This document shows positions 9,054 through 16,926 of a DNA stretch of 64,000 nt, one piece after another. A program made the translations under genes and the position numbers. Source of the stretch: Candidatus Thiodiazotropha endolucinida (GTDB lineage Bacteria; Pseudomonadota; Gammaproteobacteria; Chromatiales; Chromatiaceae); the NCBI RefSeq assembly GCF_001715975.1, contig NZ_MARB01000014.1, positions 62,001-126,000 on the forward strand, given 5' to 3'. A model generated the notes under the pieces. It saw only the letters and a list, made by a program, of their open reading frames with translations, did not search any database and was not told where the DNA came from. Every line of letters starts with the position of its first letter. Position 1 is the first letter of the stretch.

Positions 9054-9982
9054 TGGGGGCATTCCTAATCTCCCGCCTGTTGAGCGCACTCATCGTCATC
9101 ATTGGCGTCGTCTGTCTGGTTTTCATGCTCATCCACCTTGTGCCGGGGGATCCTGTGGATGTCATGCTGGGCGAATCTGCGATACCGGCGGATCGTGAGG
9201 CGTTGCGAAGCAGCCTGGGACTCGATCGACCGATAACGGTCCAGTTGACTGACTTTCTCAAAGGTGTCGCAGTGTTGGATTTGGGAGACTCTCTGCATAC
9301 CAGGCAGCCCGTGTCCGAACTGCTTGCCAGCCATATACCCGCAACCCTGGAACTGGCCTTGGCGGCGCTTATCGTCACCCTGCTGACCGCAATACCCCTG
9401 GGTATTTTGGCCGCTGTGAATCGAGGAGGTATGGGTGATTGGGGCGCTATGGGTTTCTCCATGTTGGGTCTCTCGATTCCCAATTTCTGGCTTGGTCCGT
9501 TGCTCATACTCTGCTTCAGTCTGTGGCTGGGTTGGACACCGGTAAGCGGCCGAGAGGACTTTAGCAGCCTGATCCTGCCCGCAGTGACGCTGGGTACGGG
9601 ATTCGCCGCCATCCTGGCGCGCATGGTGCGCAGCAGCCTGTTGGAGGTGCTGGGAGAGGATTATGTTCGGACCGCACGGGCCAAGGGCCTGGATGAGACC
9701 AGGGTTATCTGGCGCCATGCCATGAGAAACGCATGGTTGCCGGTGATTACCCTGCTTGGCTTGCAACTCGGGGCCTTATTGGGTGGGGCCGTGGTCACCG
9801 AAGTTGTATTCGACTGGCCGGGTATCGGTTCCCTGATGATCGAATCTATTCAGAAGAGGGATTATCCGGTTGTACAGGGTTGTGTCCTGTTCATCAGTCT
9901 CGCCTATGTACTTGTCAACACACTGACCGATATCCTGTATGGCCTGATAGATCCGCGCATACGCAGTGGAGGCACGGCATGA
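9053..9982 (+). CDS. Peptide ABC transporter permease, DppB/OppB type
   Basis: 309 residues with the DppB topology: first membrane helix at residues 1-25, FMLIHLVPGDPVDVML after it, and five further helices. The EAA-type loop that docks the ATPase is VRTARAKGLDETRVIWRHAM, and the C-terminal motif is EVVFDWPGIGSLMIESI. The GTG start at 9053 overlaps the preceding TAG by one base. The 3' end overlaps the next permease (ATGA-type overlap). It should form the channel half-unit for a peptide importer. No ATPase gene (DppD/DppF type) is present here, so the ATPase must be encoded elsewhere or shared. Confidence 0.93.
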   Translation: MGAFLISRLLSALIVIIGVVCLVFMLIHLVPGDPVDVMLGESAIPADREALRSSLGLDRPITVQLTDFLKGVAVLDLGDSLHTRQPVSELLASHIPATLELALAALIVTLLTAIPLGILAAVNRGGMGDWGAMGFSMLGLSIPNFWLGPLLILCFSLWLGWTPVSGREDFSSLILPAVTLGTGFAAILARMVRSSLLEVLGEDYVRTARAKGLDETRVIWRHAMRNAWLPVITLLGLQLGALLGGAVVTEVVFDWPGIGSLMIESIQKRDYPVVQGCVLFISLAYVLVNTLTDILYGLIDPRIRSGGTA

Positions 9983-10773
9983 TGCGGCGCTGGCTCCCCT
10001 ATCTGTTGATCGCGCTCTGGGGCATTGCCGCGCTGATCGGTCCCTGGTTCAATGAACCGGCAAACCTGATCGATCTTGAAAAGATCCTCCAGCCTCCCTC
10101 TCTATCAGGCCTGCTCGGTTACGATGACCTCGGACGGCCTATTCTTATGCGACTTGTGGCGGGCGCACAGACCTCATTTCTTGTGGCGGTTGGTGTGGTG
10201 GGGCTCTCTGCCATTATCGGTACCGCGATCGGTCTGTTGGCGGGTTATCAGGGGGGGTGGCTCGATCTGCTACTGATGAGGGTGATCGACATATTTCTTG
10301 CCTTCCCGGGCATCCTGCTGGCGATTGCCCTGGCCGGTGTGATGGGACCGGGGATCGACAACTTGATCATAGCGCTCTCGGCGGTGGGCTGGGTGGGGTA
10401 TGCACGCCTCACCCGCGGCCAGGTGTTGTCATTGAAAACTCGGGATCATGTCACGGCAGCCGTCGCACTGGGTAGCTCCCAATGGACGATTCTGACAAGA
10501 CATCTGCTACCGTTGCTACTTGCCCCTTTGATTGTAGAAGCCACATTCGGCATGGCCGGGATGGTTATCGCTGAAGCGGGGCTCTCCTTTCTGGGCCTGG
10601 GGATTCAGCCGCCTTATGCCTCCTGGGGAAGTATGATCCGTGATGGTGCCGGTTACATGCTGATGGCGCCGCATATGGTGCTTGCGCCCGGAGTGACGAT
10701 TATGTTGCTGGTGTTGTCACTCAATCTGCTGGGCGATCGTCTGCGAGACTATCTGGATAACCGTCTTGACTAG
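9979..10773 (+). CDS. Peptide ABC transporter permease, DppC/OppC type
   Basis: 264 residues; the start at ATG 9979 (ATGATG overlapping the upstream TGA) gives MMRRWLPYLLIALWGIAALI, a proper first helix. A longer frame opens at 9733 but lies inside the dppB-like gene. Motifs: LLGYDDLGRPILMRLVAGAQ, the binding-protein-dependent transport domain with GTAIGLLAGYQGG, RVIDIFLAFPGILLAIAL, the EAA loop SLKTRDHVTAAVALGSSQWT, and AGLSFLGLGIQPPYASWG. It pairs with the upstream permease. The gene is convergent with the FliL-like gene, only 17 bp away, and there is no room for ATPase genes after it. Confidence 0.93.
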   Translation: MMRRWLPYLLIALWGIAALIGPWFNEPANLIDLEKILQPPSLSGLLGYDDLGRPILMRLVAGAQTSFLVAVGVVGLSAIIGTAIGLLAGYQGGWLDLLLMRVIDIFLAFPGILLAIALAGVMGPGIDNLIIALSAVGWVGYARLTRGQVLSLKTRDHVTAAVALGSSQWTILTRHLLPLLLAPLIVEATFGMAGMVIAEAGLSFLGLGIQPPYASWGSMIRDGAGYMLMAPHMVLAPGVTIMLLVLSLNLLGDRLRDYLDNRLD

Positions 10774-10790
10774 GGCCCAGGGATTCTCTA

Positions 10791-11207
10791 TTACTGAACT
10801 AAAAAGGTGGTGAAGAACAGGGCCTTCAGTTCATTCTTTCCACTCAGCTCCTGCATCAGCTTGCCGAGAGTCGATAGCGCCTTTTTACGTAACGCCTCCT
10901 TACCACTCGGAGATTTGATACTCTTCCCATCCTGTTCCGACAGCAGCAGCAGTAAACTATGGCGAATAGCCGGGCCGTGAAGGTTGAGCTCATCGAGAAA
11001 AAGCTCATCATTGGTCATCAGCTGTACATCACAGCGGATATACTTTCCTCCACTCGCCAGATTGGCGACCAGGGAGGGTTTGACCTGATAGTAGCTTATG
11101 ACCGGTGCCGCCTCTTCGGTCTCCTTTTCTTTCTCATCCTCGTCTTCCGCCAGCAGCGGCGGGGCAACGAATAACATCAATGCAAGTAGTATTCTGAATG
11201 AAAGCAT
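10791..11207 (-). CDS. FliL-family protein, orphan
   Basis: About 138 residues: a hydrophobic N-terminal signal or anchor (MLSFRILLALMLFVAPPLLA), an acidic linker rich in Glu and Lys, then a FliL-like domain (YYQVKPSLVANLASGGKYIR, VQLM, LNLHGPAIRHSLLLLLSEQ, RKKALSTLGKLMQELSGKNE and FFTTFLVQ). FliL proteins sit at the flagellar motor and stabilise stators; here no flagellar genes are nearby, and the signal ends in an Ala-x-Ala-like LLA-ED, so the protein could be periplasmic. The start at Met7 of the longest frame is preferred because the six residues before it are unlike a signal peptide; 11225 is the alternative. Confidence 0.75.
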   Translation of the reverse strand: MLSFRILLALMLFVAPPLLAEDEDEKEKETEEAAPVISYYQVKPSLVANLASGGKYIRCDVQLMTNDELFLDELNLHGPAIRHSLLLLLSEQDGKSIKSPSGKEALRKKALSTLGKLMQELSGKNELKALFFTTFLVQ

Positions 11208-11436
11208 CTTTTTACCTACACACAATAGACTGGTTTCCTCTCCACCTATGTTTGCGGCATACTGACCGAATTATTGAGCGATATGGGTCCCGATATAGGA
11301 GAATTAGGTCCGCATTGTCGCTTGCCGTCTCTTTCAATAATCAGACGCCGGAGATGCTGATCTATCACCTTTTTCAGAGTAATAATTCATTTGCATTGAG
11401 TGGGTTGCCGCATGTCCCGCTCGCTGAGGTGTGCGT

Positions 11437-12486
11437 ATGAGTCTGGGCCCCGTGATGCTTGATCTGGAAGGCACAGCCATCTCTGCGGATGAGAAGCGAC
11501 TGTTGAACCATCCTGCGGTGGGAGGCGTGATTCTCTTTACCCGAAATTTCGACTCTATGGAGCAGTTGCAAACACTCTGCGGTCAGGTCCATAGCGTGAG
11601 AAATCCTCATCTCCTCATCGCGGTCGATCACGAAGGCGGACGCGTACAAAGATTCAGAGAAGGCTTTACCCCACTGCCTCCGGCCGCATGGTATGGCGAT
11701 CAGTATCGGAAAAGTGCCGAGCAGGGGCAGGAGTTGGCGCGACTCGGTGGCTGGTTGATGGCCTCCGAGCTGCGAGCCTGTGGTGTGGATTTCAGTTTCG
11801 CCCCGGTGCTCGATATTGGTTTCGGTATCAGTGAGGTGATCGGGGATCGAGCGTTTTCTTCACAACCTGCTATCGTTGCCCGCCTGGCTCAGGCGTGGAT
11901 GCAGGGGGCACACCAGGCGGGAATGGCGGTTGTGGGCAAACATTTTCCCGGTCATGGTGGGGTAAAAGCCGATTCCCACCTAGCGTTGCCGGTTGATCAG
12001 CGTCGCTTCGAAGATCTGGAAATGGAGGATATACGCCCCTTTGAAACCATGATCCAAGCCGGCATGGAAGCGATCATGCCTGCACATGTGGTTTATAGCC
12101 GTATCGATAAGGAACTGGCAGGATTTTCACCATTCTGGCTAAACAAGGTGCTGCGTCAGCAATTGGGATTTCAGGGGGTGATCTTCAGTGATGATCTCAA
12201 TATGGCGGCGGCCAAAGAGGCGGGCGGTTACGGGGATCGCGCTAAAGCTGCACTGTCTGCCGGCTGCGATATGGTACTGGTATGCAACAATCGGCCGGCC
12301 GCCATCGAAGTACTGGACTGCTTAAAGGACTATAATGATCCCGCTGCCCATGTGCGGCTGGTGAGAATGCATGGGCGAAAACAGCAGACCATACAGCAGC
12401 TCCATCTTGAACCCCGGTGGAGGAGTGCCGTAAATCGCTTATCAGTGGCGCCGGAAGAGATCAGTCTCGATCTGCGCCTGGAATAG
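11437..12486 (+). CDS. nagZ: Beta-N-acetylhexosaminidase NagZ
   Basis: Glycoside hydrolase family 3 enzyme that removes GlcNAc from anhydro-muropeptides in the cytosol during cell-wall recycling. The sequence begins MSLGPVMLDLEGTAISADEK, the standard NagZ N-terminus; the ATG at 11437 is preferred to the GTG two codons earlier. Motifs: LIAVDHEGGRVQRFR, FAPVLDIGFGISEVIGDRAF, the catalytic loop KHFPGHGGVKADSHLALP with the His/Asp pair, PAHVVYSRID, and the nucleophile region GVIFSDDLNMAAAKEAGGY. 349 residues is the normal length. The hpt and MTI phosphorylase genes follow after 72 bp, a neighbourhood seen in many gammaproteobacteria. Confidence 0.95.
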   Translation: MSLGPVMLDLEGTAISADEKRLLNHPAVGGVILFTRNFDSMEQLQTLCGQVHSVRNPHLLIAVDHEGGRVQRFREGFTPLPPAAWYGDQYRKSAEQGQELARLGGWLMASELRACGVDFSFAPVLDIGFGISEVIGDRAFSSQPAIVARLAQAWMQGAHQAGMAVVGKHFPGHGGVKADSHLALPVDQRRFEDLEMEDIRPFETMIQAGMEAIMPAHVVYSRIDKELAGFSPFWLNKVLRQQLGFQGVIFSDDLNMAAAKEAGGYGDRAKAALSAGCDMVLVCNNRPAAIEVLDCLKDYNDPAAHVRLVRMHGRKQQTIQQLHLEPRWRSAVNRLSVAPEEISLDLRLE

Positions 12487-12558
12487 TAGAATAATTGAGT
12501 GCTTTGCTGGCGAACTTAGTGTTAACAGACCTGGTAACTACTTGGAATTGAATCCACA

Positions 12559-13110
12559 ATGACAATCACTGCACAGCAGGCGGCCGAGGTTTTGGCTACT
12601 GCCGATCAGATATTCACACCCGCTGAAATTGAACAGACGCTGGATCGTTTGGCGATGGAGATAACAGGCAAGCTGTCGGGTGAGGATCCGTTGGTGCTGT
12701 GTGTATTGAACGGGGCACTGATACCTACCGGACATCTTTTGACACGCCTGAATTTTCCATTGCGGCATGACTATATTCATGCCACCCGATACAGGGGTGG
12801 CACCAGTGGCGCCTCGTTGGAGTGGATTGGCCGGCCCAGTACTTCATTGGAAGGTGAGACGGTATTAGTGGTGGATGATATTCTGGACGAGGGCGTCACC
12901 CTCTCGGCCATTGTGGAGGCCTGCCATAAGGCGCGGGCAAAGAGGGTGTATAGCGTTGTTTTGGTGGAAAAGGTGCATGATCGCGGGGTTGGCTTCGTGG
13001 CGGATTTCGTCGGAATGACGGTGCAAGACCGATACGTCTTTGGCTTTGGTATGGACTATATGGGATACCACAGAAACCTGCCCGGTATTTACGCAGTAGC
13101 CGGGAATTAG
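12559..13110 (+). CDS. hpt: Hypoxanthine-guanine phosphoribosyltransferase
   Basis: 183 residues of the PRTase type I fold. The PRPP-binding motif is VLVVDDILDEGVTL at residues about 97-110; LCVLNGALIPTGHLLTRL supplies the PPi loop, and LVEKVHDRGVGFVADFVGM ... RYVFGFGMDYMGYHRNLPGI is the usual purine-side end of hypoxanthine-guanine PRTases. It turns hypoxanthine plus PRPP into IMP. It lies one gene cluster away from a probable methylthioinosine phosphorylase at 14355, whose product hypoxanthine it could salvage. The upstream gap contains an isolated match (12518-12528) to the end of the repeat element described at 28161. Confidence 0.92.
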   Translation: MTITAQQAAEVLATADQIFTPAEIEQTLDRLAMEITGKLSGEDPLVLCVLNGALIPTGHLLTRLNFPLRHDYIHATRYRGGTSGASLEWIGRPSTSLEGETVLVVDDILDEGVTLSAIVEACHKARAKRVYSVVLVEKVHDRGVGFVADFVGMTVQDRYVFGFGMDYMGYHRNLPGIYAVAGN

Positions 13111-13332
13111 TATTTACCCTAATGCGTCATACCTTGACTCAAGGGTAATCCCGGGTGTTAATCATACTAAAAAACTTGTAAAATTAAGCATCTACTGCCA
13201 TTTTTAAATGAGTGGTACAAACTAGAAGGGTGTGCTGAACCCGGCGAAGATCGGGAAGCGCGTATTAGTTTTTTCGGTGTCACCTGTATTCGTAAAAAGC
13301 ACAGGGACTACCGGACAATGAGGAGAGTGGAA

Positions 13333-13773
13333 GTGACTACAATCGAAAACCTGAAGGGCAGTCATACTGATATACAGGAAATCATCAGTGATCTCAGGGC
13401 CATGATGACGAAGGAGCAGTTGAGCATACGTCCAAACGCGATGACAACTCACAGAATGATCTGTGATCTTGCCGAAAAGATGAAGGTTCATATGTCTGAG
13501 CAGGACAGAGGAGTCTATCCGGACCTGTTGACCCATAATGACCCAAAGCTGAAATCGATAGCTTGGGGTTTCCTGAATGGTCAAAAGCCGATGAGAAAAC
13601 AGTTCGAGCAGTATCATCACCGCTGGCTGAAAAACTGTGACTTTAATTTTACCGATGAATTCATTGCCGATACGTTCGAGATCTTTGACATGATCGAAGA
13701 TCGTATCCAGCGCGAAGAGACAATACTGATCCCAACACTGGAAAAATCAGGGGTCTTTGCCCGGGCAGTATAA
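13333..13773 (+). CDS. Hemerythrin-like HHE-domain protein
   Basis: About 146 residues with the di-iron ligand pattern of hemerythrins: KGSHTDI, THRMI, HMSEQDRGVYPDL, QYHHRW and a distal acidic cluster REETILIPTL. Such single-domain proteins bind O2 or act in nitric oxide or iron stress. Two starts are possible: ATG 13318 or GTG 13333. The GTG is preferred because AGGAG lies seven bases before it and inside the alternative reading, and because the protein then starts TTIENLKGSHTDI. The gene has its own hairpin terminator at 13804 and a 220-bp upstream region, so it is probably monocistronic. Confidence 0.82.
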   Translation: MTTIENLKGSHTDIQEIISDLRAMMTKEQLSIRPNAMTTHRMICDLAEKMKVHMSEQDRGVYPDLLTHNDPKLKSIAWGFLNGQKPMRKQFEQYHHRWLKNCDFNFTDEFIADTFEIFDMIEDRIQREETILIPTLEKSGVFARAV

Positions 13774-13803
13774 TTCATCAGGATATAAGGAGGAGATTGT
13801 TGA

Positions 13804-13831
13804 AGGGGTGACTCGTGTCGCCCCTTTTTTT
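13804..13831 (+). terminator. Intrinsic terminator after the hemerythrin gene
   Basis: Nine-base stem AGGGGTGAC / GTCGCCCCT with one T-G wobble and a four-base loop TCGT, followed directly by a run of seven T. It lies about 30 bp after the hemerythrin stop codon. Confidence 0.88.
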
Positions 13832-13860
13832 ATTTCAACCATTGTGGCGGTACGGCTACG

Positions 13861-14227
13861 ATCGTTACTGACCTCTCTTCTCATAGCATCCATTGTAAAG
13901 AAGCACTAGGGCCAGTGGGCTATCCACTTGTTGCCGATCCTAATCATGCGGTTTGCAAGGCCTATGATGTTGAAACCCCGGATGGAAAGGTCGCATATCG
14001 CGGTTCATTATCTTATCGATAAAGAGGGGATCGTACGCCATCAGGTAGTTAATGATCTGCCTCTTGGACGCAATATCGATGAGATGCTATGGATGATCGA
14101 TGCATTACAATTCAATGAAACCCACGGTGAGATCTGTCCGGCCGGTTGGAAAGAGGGTGACGCAGGCATGAAGGGAACCCTCGAAGGTGTTGCGGACTAT
14201 CTGGCAGGGCATGCGGAAGGCCTGTAA
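13861..14227 (+). pseudogene. AhpC-type 2-Cys peroxiredoxin remnant, truncated and frameshifted
   Basis: Two adjacent frames together encode the C-terminal half of an AhpC/Prx1 peroxiredoxin. Frame 1 reads GPVGYPLVADPNHAVCKAYD from 13909 and continues VETPDGKVAYRGSL; near 14000-14012 one extra base moves the homology to the frame that reads HYLIDKEGIVRHQVVNDLPL, GRNIDEMLWMIDALQF and ICPAGWKEGDAGMKGT, ending at 14227. The N-terminal part with the peroxidatic Cys (FVCPTE motif) is absent upstream, where the hemerythrin terminator sits instead. The resolving Cys (in ICPAGW) remains. The remnant is thus a 5'-deleted, frameshifted gene. A sequencing error could explain the frameshift but not the missing half. 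Confidence 0.82.
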
Positions 14228-14354
14228 TCCAAAAAAACGGCAAGGGCCGGTTCAGTAAAATCGGCCCGAGTCTGAGCTGCAAGGTATGGTTTTTTTTACC
14301 TTCTCACTCGATGTACAATGCTGATTCTATCAAGCAGCAAAACAGCACCTGATA

Positions 14355-15101
14355 ATGACAAAACTGGCCATCATCGGCGGAACCGGGCTGGATGAGATTC
14401 CGGACCTCGAGATTACCCATCGTGAAGTCTGCCACACTCCGTTCGGTGAGCCCTCCGCAGCATTGACCCATGGCAGCATTTCCGGACACGAGGTTGTGTT
14501 TCTGCCTCGTCACGGTGCCTCCCACATGATTCCTCCACATCTCGTCAATTACAGGGCGAACCTGTGGGCGTTAAGGCATGTGGGTATTCAGACCATTCTC
14601 GGTGTCGCGGCTGTAGGGGGAATTGGTTCCGAGATGGCCCCCGGACGCATTGTTATACCTGATCAGATCATCGATTATACATTTGGTCGTGAACACACGA
14701 TTTTTGACAACGATTTAAGTCATGTGACCCATATCGACTTTACAATGCCTTACTGTAAAAAGTTACGTCAGGATTTGATTGAGGCGGGCCGTCTCAGTGG
14801 CGTGAATCCGGTCGCCGGCGGAACCTACGGTGCGACTCAGGGACCAAGGCTGGAGACAGCTGCAGAAATCACCCGTATGGAAAGGGATGGATGCGATTTG
14901 GTAGGCATGACGGGTATGCCGGAAGCGGCATTGGCAAGAGAATTCAATCTCTGTTATGCCTCATGCGCCGTTATTTCCAACTGGGCGGCAGGAAAATCGG
15001 AAGGGTCGATCAGTATGGGCGATATCGAAAAGAATCTGATCAAGGGCATGGATCATGTAAAATCCCTGCTTGTGGAGTTACTTAGAATCCGTGCCAAGTG
15101 A
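14355..15101 (+). CDS. mtnP: S-methyl-5'-thioinosine / thioadenosine phosphorylase
   Basis: 248 residues of the purine nucleoside phosphorylase (PNP/MTAP) fold. Motifs: IGGTGLDE at the phosphate site, FLPRHGASHMIPPHLVNYRA, GVAAVGGIGSEMAPGRIVIP, GGTYGATQGPRLETAAEI and LVGMTGMPEAALARE. In MTA phosphorylases the purine-facing loop normally has an Asp that reads adenine; here the equivalent loop is CAVISNWAAGK, with Asn, as in the Pseudomonas aeruginosa enzyme (PA3004) reported to prefer methylthioinosine. Substrate choice is therefore inferred, not proven. It would split methylthioinosine to hypoxanthine and methylthioribose 1-phosphate; hpt lies upstream. The stop is ten bases before the next gene. 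Confidence 0.88.
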   Translation: MTKLAIIGGTGLDEIPDLEITHREVCHTPFGEPSAALTHGSISGHEVVFLPRHGASHMIPPHLVNYRANLWALRHVGIQTILGVAAVGGIGSEMAPGRIVIPDQIIDYTFGREHTIFDNDLSHVTHIDFTMPYCKKLRQDLIEAGRLSGVNPVAGGTYGATQGPRLETAAEITRMERDGCDLVGMTGMPEAALAREFNLCYASCAVISNWAAGKSEGSISMGDIEKNLIKGMDHVKSLLVELLRIRAK

Positions 15102-15111
15102 TCGCTTTACC

Positions 15112-15813
15112 ATGGCGTTGCTCGATAGAAATCAATTAGATAAAAAATTATTAAAAACAATACTTAATGGATTATTGCTAATTCTGATTCTGATATTTGC
15201 CCGGCAGCTTCGTGGAGATCCTTTCGAACTGGGCATGGCGTCATTGAAAGCCGGCGATTACGCTGAGGCGTTCTGTCTTTGGCGTCCGTTGGCAATGCAG
15301 GGAGATAGCGAAGCGGCTTACCATTTAGGATGGTTGTATGCCAATGGTAATGGGCTGCGTGTTGATATTCGCAAGGCTGTCTACTGGTGGAAACAATCCG
15401 CTGTCCGTGGTCATCGTGATGCGATGTTCGCTTTGGCACTGGCTTTTACCGATGGCGAGGGTATTGGCAAGGATCAGGAGAAAGCAATCGATTGGTACCT
15501 GAAATCCGCGACAAAGGGACATGAAGATGCGCGGGAGATCGTCAAGATGAAACTGCGCAATGGTGAGCGGGTGATTCTCGATCGACTCAGTGAGTTGTTG
15601 ACAGAGCCTTGGCTTGGAGATCGAGTCACTGTTGCCAGAGATCGGGTGAATATACGCTCGGGTCCCGTTCTCGACAGGGCTGTTGTCAAGCAGGTTATAA
15701 TGGGACAATCACTTATCGTGATCGATCGTCATGGCGACTGGTATAGGATCGTTGATCCTGAAGACTTGAGCCTGGGTTGGATTGCGGTTTGGTTAACGGA
15801 GCCAAATCAATAA
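15112..15813 (+). CDS. Sel1-repeat protein with C-terminal SH3 domain, membrane-anchored
   Basis: 233 residues from the ATG at 15112, ten bases after the phosphorylase stop. Residues about 15-32 (TILNGLLLILILIFARQL) form a membrane anchor or uncleaved signal. Three Sel1/TPR-like repeats follow (AFCLWRPLAMQGDSEAAYHL, AVYWWKQSAVRGHRDAMFAL, AIDWYLKSATKGHEDA), then a bacterial SH3 domain (TVARDRVNIRSGPVLDRAVV ... GDWYRIVD ... GWIAVWL). Such proteins act as periplasmic scaffolds, and bacterial SH3 domains often contact peptidoglycan. The exact role is unknown. It is probably co-transcribed with the preceding phosphorylase. Confidence 0.82.
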   Translation: MALLDRNQLDKKLLKTILNGLLLILILIFARQLRGDPFELGMASLKAGDYAEAFCLWRPLAMQGDSEAAYHLGWLYANGNGLRVDIRKAVYWWKQSAVRGHRDAMFALALAFTDGEGIGKDQEKAIDWYLKSATKGHEDAREIVKMKLRNGERVILDRLSELLTEPWLGDRVTVARDRVNIRSGPVLDRAVVKQVIMGQSLIVIDRHGDWYRIVDPEDLSLGWIAVWLTEPNQ

Positions 15814-15828
15814 TTTACTATTTCTTTT

Positions 15829-15858
15829 TTGAGACACCGTCTTGGATTAGGTTACAAT
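15829..15858 (+). promoter_or_regulatory. Candidate sigma-70 promoter for the histone-like gene
   Basis: TTGAGA at 15829-15834 and TACAAT at 15853-15858 are separated by 18 bases, 38 bases ahead of the ATG at 15896. Seen by eye only. Confidence 0.4.
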
Positions 15859-15895
15859 ATCACGAAGATTATTCGCGCGCCTGAGGGGAATTAAC

Positions 15896-16924
15896 ATGGC
15901 TGACGAGACAAGCAGTGCTGAGGAAAAAACTCAGAAGGATTCGGCAACAGAGACAGTGACAGTCAAAAAGAAGGTTGCCAGGAAGAAGAGTGCCAAAAAG
16001 AAGGTCGCCAAGAAAAAAGCGACCACAAAGAAAAAAGTGGCAGCGAAAAAGAAGGCTGCGGCCGGCGATGCGGCACCAAAACCAGCGACGCCAACAGCCG
16101 TTGCTGCAGCCAGCACCATGGGTTCAGAATCCAGTGCGGCAGCTGGCAGCAAGCCAGCCCCGACAAATGTCACGATTCAAACAGAGCTGAAAAAAGATAC
16201 CACATCGGAGGATTCATCGATGACAACAGATTCAAAGAGCGCAAGTGGCTTTTGGGTAAAAGTCACCTTCTGGCTCGTCATCATCATACTGGGCTTTATG
16301 TATATCAGATCGTTGGCCAACAATCCGCAATCGGATGCCAATACCACTGCGATGGAGCAAGAGGCGGTCGAGACATCGGCCACAGCCGACTCTTCCGCAA
16401 CAGATCAAGCTGCAGGGGAGAAGAGCGCTTCCATGGCTTCATCCACTGAAGATGAAGGCAAGGCATCGACTGAGGCGGCACAACAGGGTGGAATCGAATC
16501 TGGCGACAGCGTCTCCGCTACCGAGCAGGAGCCCCGGGTCGAATCAGCTCCCGCTGAAACAGCGCAACAGACAGCTGCCGCTGATCAGGCAACAGCCGAT
16601 GCAGGCACTGTTCAACAGTCCGTTGCCGCTGGAGCCGAAGCGACAGCATCCGATTCCCAGAAGACACCCTCGACAGCGGACCAGGTGCAATCCATTCGCG
16701 ATCTGCATGCCGAGTCTGTAAGCAAAATACTCAAGGAGTTCGATGATCTTCGAGATGCTACCATGGCGGAGATGGAGGCAATGCGGAACCGGATCCAGGC
16801 TGAGCGCGAGTTGCAGGAAGCGATGGTTCCGCCGCCGCGACCGGCATGGACCGGGCGGGGATATTCGCCTTATGGCAGCTATCCGCCGTCACGGCAGGGC
16901 AATTCACCCTACTATCGGCAGTAG
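15896..16924 (+). CDS. Lys-rich histone-H1-like protein with one membrane helix
   Basis: 342 residues of low complexity, in four parts. Residues 23-54 are a Lys/Ala tract of KKKVAxKK repeats like the C-terminal tail of histone H1 and of bacterial AlgP/HctB-type proteins. Residues 56-115 are Ala/Pro/Ser/Thr-rich. Residues 119-139 form one membrane helix (VKVTFWLVIIILGFMYIRSL). Residues 141-265 are acidic and Ala/Gln/Ser-rich. The end has a coiled-coil-like stretch (AESVSKILKEFDDLRDATMAEMEA is its core) and a Pro/Tyr/Arg-rich tail. No catalytic domain is seen. The Lys tract could bind DNA or anionic polymers next to the membrane; this is inference. A strong terminator follows. Confidence 0.75.
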   Translation: MADETSSAEEKTQKDSATETVTVKKKVARKKSAKKKVAKKKATTKKKVAAKKKAAAGDAAPKPATPTAVAAASTMGSESSAAAGSKPAPTNVTIQTELKKDTTSEDSSMTTDSKSASGFWVKVTFWLVIIILGFMYIRSLANNPQSDANTTAMEQEAVETSATADSSATDQAAGEKSASMASSTEDEGKASTEAAQQGGIESGDSVSATEQEPRVESAPAETAQQTAAADQATADAGTVQQSVAAGAEATASDSQKTPSTADQVQSIRDLHAESVSKILKEFDDLRDATMAEMEAMRNRIQAERELQEAMVPPPRPAWTGRGYSPYGSYPPSRQGNSPYYRQ

Positions 16925-16926
16925 AC

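Noticed and set aside
9065-9766. Minus-strand frame of 233 codons opposite the DppB-like permease
   Set aside because: The plus-strand permease motifs are unmistakable; the opposite frame is rich in Gln, His and Arg with no pattern.
12518-12528. AGTGTTAACAG between nagZ and hpt as a third repeat-element end
   Set aside because: Only eleven bases match and neither a partner end nor inner block is found nearby, so chance is enough.
14228-14300. Terminator behind the peroxiredoxin remnant
   Set aside because: GGGCCG and CGGCCC can pair over a 12-base loop, but no T-run follows directly, so support is too weak.
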